A stretch of 56,307 nt of DNA, taken from positions 1 through 56,307 of the forward strand of contig JAAYRU010000039.1 of assembly GCA_012518615.1 (NCBI GenBank). Direction: 5' to 3'. The DNA is from Christensenellaceae bacterium. GTDB taxonomy: Bacteria; Bacillota; Clostridia; Christensenellales; Aristaeellaceae. The position numbers and the translations under genes were made by a program. Positions within the stretch are counted from its first letter, which is position 1; the number at the start of each line of letters is the position of its first letter. Below, one piece after another: positions 53,090 to 56,307 of the stretch. The notes under the pieces are model-generated. The model was not told the origin of the DNA. It saw nothing but the letters and a program-made list of their open reading frames with translations, and made no database searches.

Positions 53090-54768
53090 GAAAGCGTATA
53101 TTTTGGAGCGGAGTAGCCCTCTCGCTCCTTTTGTCTGCAATACTTGTTATACTTACAGAGTTTGCTATTATATCAAGCGCTGAAAGACAGCTATCGACAT
53201 CTGTAAGCATTAAATTGGAACGCCTTGCTACTATGTTAAACAATACTGATAATGACGAAGAATTTCTCAATAATATTCTTAGTGATTTGAGGATTATTTT
53301 AGTTTCTGAGGATGGAAATAAGTTATTTGATAATTTTGAGCCGTTAAATCGTCAAGAGGATTATTTAAAAAGACCCGAAATAATTGAAGCTTTTAAAAAG
53401 GGTGGCGGCGTTGATATACAAAAACAGAATAATTATCATCTGTTTTCATCAGCTAAAAAGCTTAAAAACAACAATATACTCAGTGTAACTGAACGCAGCT
53501 ATATGATAAATGAAATCCGCAGTAAGGTATATATATATTTGACCTTGCTCTTTATACTGATTTTATTTCTAACCTCTGGTACCTCAAGATACCTGACGGA
53601 TAAACTTATAGAAGGTGCTAATGCAGTAGATATCGATAATCCTGTAGATACATGTAAATTTGAGGAGTTCTTGCCTTTTGCAAGAAATCTATATGCAAAG
53701 CAGAATGAGCTTAAGGATAAAATATCACAAATGGTCAGGCAAAAAACGGATATTACATCTGTTTTCAATTCTCTTGGCGATGGCTTTATAATGCTGGATA
53801 AAAAGATGAATATTATTTCAATAAACGATAGCGCCTGTACATTGCTTGGGACTACTGTTGATAAGGCAGAGGGTAAACCTTTTCATGCAATCAACAGACA
53901 GAAGGAGATAATGCAGCTTCTTATTAATTTAGAGCATCAGGATTATACATTTACAATAGTGTCGTTTGGCAAGCGTAGCTATCGTGTCGCTGCTAGTATA
54001 ATAGATTCTGATAATAAAGGCATCATATTTCTCTTTACTGATTTAACCGATAAATTAGCGAATGAAAACCTGCGAAAACGCTTTACCGCAAATGTTTCCC
54101 ATGAACTTAGGACGCCTCTCACCACAATATCCGGATATACAGAAATGCTGGTAAGCGGAATGGTAAAAAAGAAAGATCATTTGGTTTTTTTAAAGCGCAT
54201 AAATAAGGAAGCAAACAGGATGCTGAAACTTGTTGATGATATATTACGCCTTAGCAGAATGGACGAGGGAAAAATCATCAGCGATATGGAACCTATAAAA
54301 TTAACTGATATTGTTGATAATTGTATAGAAAGTCTAAGACCTGTTGCTTCCAAAAAGAATATTAGCCTTGAAACTTACGGAAATGATTGTGAAATATTGG
54401 GCAATCCTACACTTGTTGGAGAAATAATATTCAACCTAATAGACAATGCTGTTAAGTATAATATAGTAAACGGCTATGTCAGAGTAAACATATGCAGTGA
54501 AGGCAATAAATGTATATTAACCGTGGAAGATAGCGGCATAGGTATTGAGGAGAGCAAACAAGATCAAATATTTGAGCGCTTCTACCGTACGGATAAAAGC
54601 CGCTCAAAGGATAAGGGCGGAACTGGTCTTGGTCTGTCTATTGTAAAACACGCTGCTGAATATCATAAGGCAGAGCTTTCTGTGAAAAGTAAGCTGGGGC
54701 AAGGTACTACTATAACGGTTTCATTCTGGCGTAATCCTAATGATGCACCGGAACAGAAGAAAGCTTAA
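53086..54768 (+). CDS. phoR: Phosphate sensor histidine kinase PhoR
   Basis: The 560 residues begin at an ATG overlapping the phoB stop (ATGA). There is one TM helix at about 8-28 and another at about 148-168, with an external domain of about 115 residues between. A PAS domain (about 225-320) follows. The kinase core has H339 in VSHELRTP, the N-box NLIDNAVKYN, G1 DSGIGIEESK, F-box and G2 GGTGLGLSIVKH. A clear HAMP domain was not seen. The external domain is longer than in enteric PhoR and fits Bacillus-type PhoR. Confidence 0.9.
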   Translation: MRKRIFWSGVALSLLLSAILVILTEFAIISSAERQLSTSVSIKLERLATMLNNTDNDEEFLNNILSDLRIILVSEDGNKLFDNFEPLNRQEDYLKRPEIIEAFKKGGGVDIQKQNNYHLFSSAKKLKNNNILSVTERSYMINEIRSKVYIYLTLLFILILFLTSGTSRYLTDKLIEGANAVDIDNPVDTCKFEEFLPFARNLYAKQNELKDKISQMVRQKTDITSVFNSLGDGFIMLDKKMNIISINDSACTLLGTTVDKAEGKPFHAINRQKEIMQLLINLEHQDYTFTIVSFGKRSYRVAASIIDSDNKGIIFLFTDLTDKLANENLRKRFTANVSHELRTPLTTISGYTEMLVSGMVKKKDHLVFLKRINKEANRMLKLVDDILRLSRMDEGKIISDMEPIKLTDIVDNCIESLRPVASKKNISLETYGNDCEILGNPTLVGEIIFNLIDNAVKYNIVNGYVRVNICSEGNKCILTVEDSGIGIEESKQDQIFERFYRTDKSRSKDKGGTGLGLSIVKHAAEYHKAELSVKSKLGQGTTITVSFWRNPNDAPEQKKA

Positions 54769-56102
54769 TTTATCTTTTTAAGCTTTTTAAAGCCATTTAG
54801 AGCTATATAAGCGTAGCAGGATATAAGATCTCCTTTTTCATCAAGACGTAGGCTATGCGATGCTCTAACTGCGCTCATATTTGCTTCTATAAGTTTTTTT
54901 GCGCCAAACTTATCTATTAAACTTAAGTATTCTTTAGCTTTATTTAACAAACTACGCCTATCCGGCTCATGACCGATAAGTAGAACATACCTATCCCTTA
55001 AAAATGCACGCATAAGGCTTATGCTTGTGGTTGTATCGTCATCAGGAAGAATGCGAAAGACCGATGAACCACCTTCAAAAATCTCGCTTTGCATCTTTGT
55101 TGGTAAATAGCTTAAGGCATAGGTGAATGCAAGTGTTGAAAAAAGGGATTCTTCAGTGTTGTCTATGCTTCGTAAATAAGAAATAGCATCTTGAAACATG
55201 GCATTTTCAGCTAATTCACCATAACATGCCGCCTTTAGCGTATCGTCAGATTGGAACAAATAGACATTGCCTATATGCTTTTGTATTCCTAGCCTAGTAA
55301 ACACATCGTTTTCAAAGTTGATTAAATTAATTGGCATATCTATCTGCTCAAAGCTCTCGCTTACAGTGGTTGGAGCGGCGAAACCATATCCGAATATGTT
55401 TTTAGGTTTAACGCCTTGCTTCAGTAAATTATATGTAAAAAGTTGAAGCAATGCAGCACCTTGGCTATGTCCGGAAATAAATATAACAAATGGTGAATTA
55501 TCGCTTTTAGCGCTAAGCAAAACATCCCTTAAAGCTAGAGAGTGAAGACCTAATTTACCTGCTATTGAAGGAAATTCTATGTCATTTACCTTTGCCAAAA
55601 AGGCATTGGTTAGTTTATTAAAGCCGGCGTGTATCCCATCATCATGAGCAAAATCAAAATTGCTAAGCCAACTAGTGAGATTTCTGCCTGTACCGGCAAA
55701 AGCTATAGCAATTGCGAATTTACCATTGGCTATTTCCTTAGAAAGAATTATAGCTCTCCCGTGTTCTGATTTATAAGGATTTACTATTTGTTTTTTGATC
55801 TTCTTACGTTTTCTAATTTTTTTGCGTTTTATTTTTCCGCCAAAATATGGCGCAATGCTATTATAAAGGCTTCTTAGTATGCTATCGCTATCGGTAGTAT
55901 CAACGCTATGGAATAATCTATCTCTAATTTTTATTGTTATATCTGACCAGCCGGCATCTATCCAAGGGCGTATATTCAGATTGTATGAAAGCGCAGAAAG
56001 CTCCAGTGCTAAACGCACACCTGTTTCAGAGAATTTTTTACCCGAAAGCAGGGGTTCGACGCCGGATAAATCTACCTGTGTTATATCTCCTAAAACTGTC
56101 AT
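54765..56102 (-). CDS. Lipase class 3-like alpha/beta hydrolase, cytoplasmic
   Basis: The 445 residues contain the nucleophile motif GHSQGAALLQ, an upstream oxyanion region (IAIAFAGTGRNLTSWLSNFDF) and FENDVFTRLG after it, as in class 3 lipases. No signal peptide is seen. An odd run of lysines and arginines (KIKRKKIRKRKKIKKQ, about 90-105) interrupts the N-terminal part and could contact membranes or nucleic acid. The C-terminal 130 residues are unrecognised. GGAGGTAGGA precedes the ATG. It converges with phoR, and their stop codons overlap by four bases. Confidence 0.65.
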   Translation of the reverse strand: MTVLGDITQVDLSGVEPLLSGKKFSETGVRLALELSALSYNLNIRPWIDAGWSDITIKIRDRLFHSVDTTDSDSILRSLYNSIAPYFGGKIKRKKIRKRKKIKKQIVNPYKSEHGRAIILSKEIANGKFAIAIAFAGTGRNLTSWLSNFDFAHDDGIHAGFNKLTNAFLAKVNDIEFPSIAGKLGLHSLALRDVLLSAKSDNSPFVIFISGHSQGAALLQLFTYNLLKQGVKPKNIFGYGFAAPTTVSESFEQIDMPINLINFENDVFTRLGIQKHIGNVYLFQSDDTLKAACYGELAENAMFQDAISYLRSIDNTEESLFSTLAFTYALSYLPTKMQSEIFEGGSSVFRILPDDDTTTSISLMRAFLRDRYVLLIGHEPDRRSLLNKAKEYLSLIDKFGAKKLIEANMSAVRASHSLRLDEKGDLISCYAYIALNGFKKLKKIN

Positions 56103-56122
56103 TTCCTACCTCCAATGTATGT

Positions 56123-56152
56123 ATTTTAACATTTAATTTATACACATAGCAA
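56123..56152 (-). promoter_or_regulatory. Promoter of the lipase-like gene
   Basis: On the minus strand TTGCTA (56152-56147), an 18-base spacer and TAAAAT (56128-56123) stand about 20 bases before the start codon at 56102. Confidence 0.45.
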
Positions 56153-56221
56153 GCTTTAAAATTTGAAATTTAATCAGATGTGTTAGGCTACAATACATTT
56201 ATGACACGAGAAAGGAAAAAC

Positions 56222-56279
56222 GAGAGACCCTTTGGTATAATATAAATCATCAAAAATAACTATCAAGAAAGGATCTCTC
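56222..56279 (+). promoter_or_regulatory. Hairpin enclosing an internal promoter and hiding the transposase ribosome site
   Basis: Arms gagagacccttt (56222-56233) and aaaggatctctc (56268-56279) pair at 11 of 12 positions. The right arm contains the ribosome site AAAGGA of the gene at 56281. A TATAAT at 56236-56241 lies in the loop. Transcripts entering from outside would fold and hide the ribosome site, while transcripts from the internal -10 would lack the left arm. This is the arrangement known from insertion sequences such as IS10 and IS50 for blocking read-through activation. Confidence 0.5.
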
Positions 56280-56280
56280 A

Positions 56281-56307
56281 ATGAAAAGTATAACAGAAGG
56301 AATGCGA
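56281..56307 (+). CDS. Start of a probable transposase gene (partial)
   Basis: Only nine codons (MKSITEGMR) lie in the window. The beginning resembles the N-terminus of IS481/IS3-type transposases of clostridia, which often start MKSIT and continue with RQ-rich helices; I rely on memory for this. The upstream hairpin and the lack of any relation to the neighbouring lipase gene fit the left end of an insertion sequence. The element's boundary could be near 56178 (tgtgttaggc), but no terminal repeat can be confirmed without the other end. Confidence 0.4.

Noticed and set aside
1-56307. General reassignment of TAA to an amino acid
   Set aside because: Many genes end naturally at TAA at family-typical lengths (for example livM's neighbours, pstS, pstB's neighbour pstA and addB's leader ORF), so TAA is a normal stop here.
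1-56307. CRISPR arrays, tRNA or rRNA genes
   Set aside because: No regularly spaced direct repeats, cloverleaf-like sequences or conserved rRNA segments were noticed while reading. A covariance-model scan would settle small RNAs.

Overview
AT-rich bacterial chromosome segment that looks like a Firmicutes/Clostridia-type genome. Supporting signs are AGGAGG-type ribosome binding sites, frequent TTG and GTG starts, a T-box leader before serS, AddB-type recombination, TTTACA-type Pho boxes and a PstSCAB-PhoU-PhoBR operon. The exact lineage cannot be read from the sequence. The exported substrate-binding proteins carry signal peptides without a lipobox cysteine, which is unusual for a monoderm.

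Layout. 1-191: the end of a solute-binding protein gene. 505-20184: one long plus-strand locus that looks like a c-di-GMP-controlled exopolysaccharide system. It holds an intact membrane diguanylate cyclase, three tandem paralogous membrane-GAF-degenerate GGDEF-EAL proteins (the first broken by an in-frame TAA), a truncated and a full copy of a degenerate-GGDEF/receiver protein, a membrane-anchored HEAT-repeat protein, a processive GT2 glycosyltransferase and two duplicated clan GH-A-like glycosidases. A strong terminator follows. 20225-27548 (minus): a DsrE-like protein, a branched-chain amino acid type ABC importer (livJHMGF, with livM also interrupted by an in-frame TAA) and a secreted esterase. 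27822-29948 (plus): an unusual fusion of SseB-like, macro and SpoT/MESH1-like HD domains. 29983-40933 (minus): a pseudokinase-like protein, aspartokinase, malic enzyme, T-box-controlled serS, a NamZ-like protein, a beta-CASP metallo-hydrolase, an ABC exporter and two unknowns. 41063-45342 (plus): a 12-codon leader ORF, addB and a PPK2 kinase. 45339-48124 (minus): exonuclease III, an MFS transporter and a TSUP permease. 48213-54768 (plus): a Pho box and pstSCAB-phoU-phoBR, with a PstS whose two halves are in circularly permuted order. 54765-56102 (minus): a class 3 lipase-like protein. 56222-56307: the start of a probable insertion-sequence transposase behind a hairpin that could block read-through translation.

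How it fits together. In the first locus the cyclase makes c-di-GMP and the EAL proteins degrade it in response to membrane or GAF signals. The degenerate GGDEF protein keeps a correctly spaced RxxD I-site and is the best candidate receptor. It is translationally coupled to the HEAT protein and the glycosyltransferase, and the glycosidases would trim or release the polymer outside the cell. This is inference from gene order and motifs. The most unusual signals are this signalling/polysaccharide array, the two isolated in-frame TAA codons in otherwise intact genes, the permuted PstS, the macro-HD fusion and the self-shielding hairpin at the mobile element.
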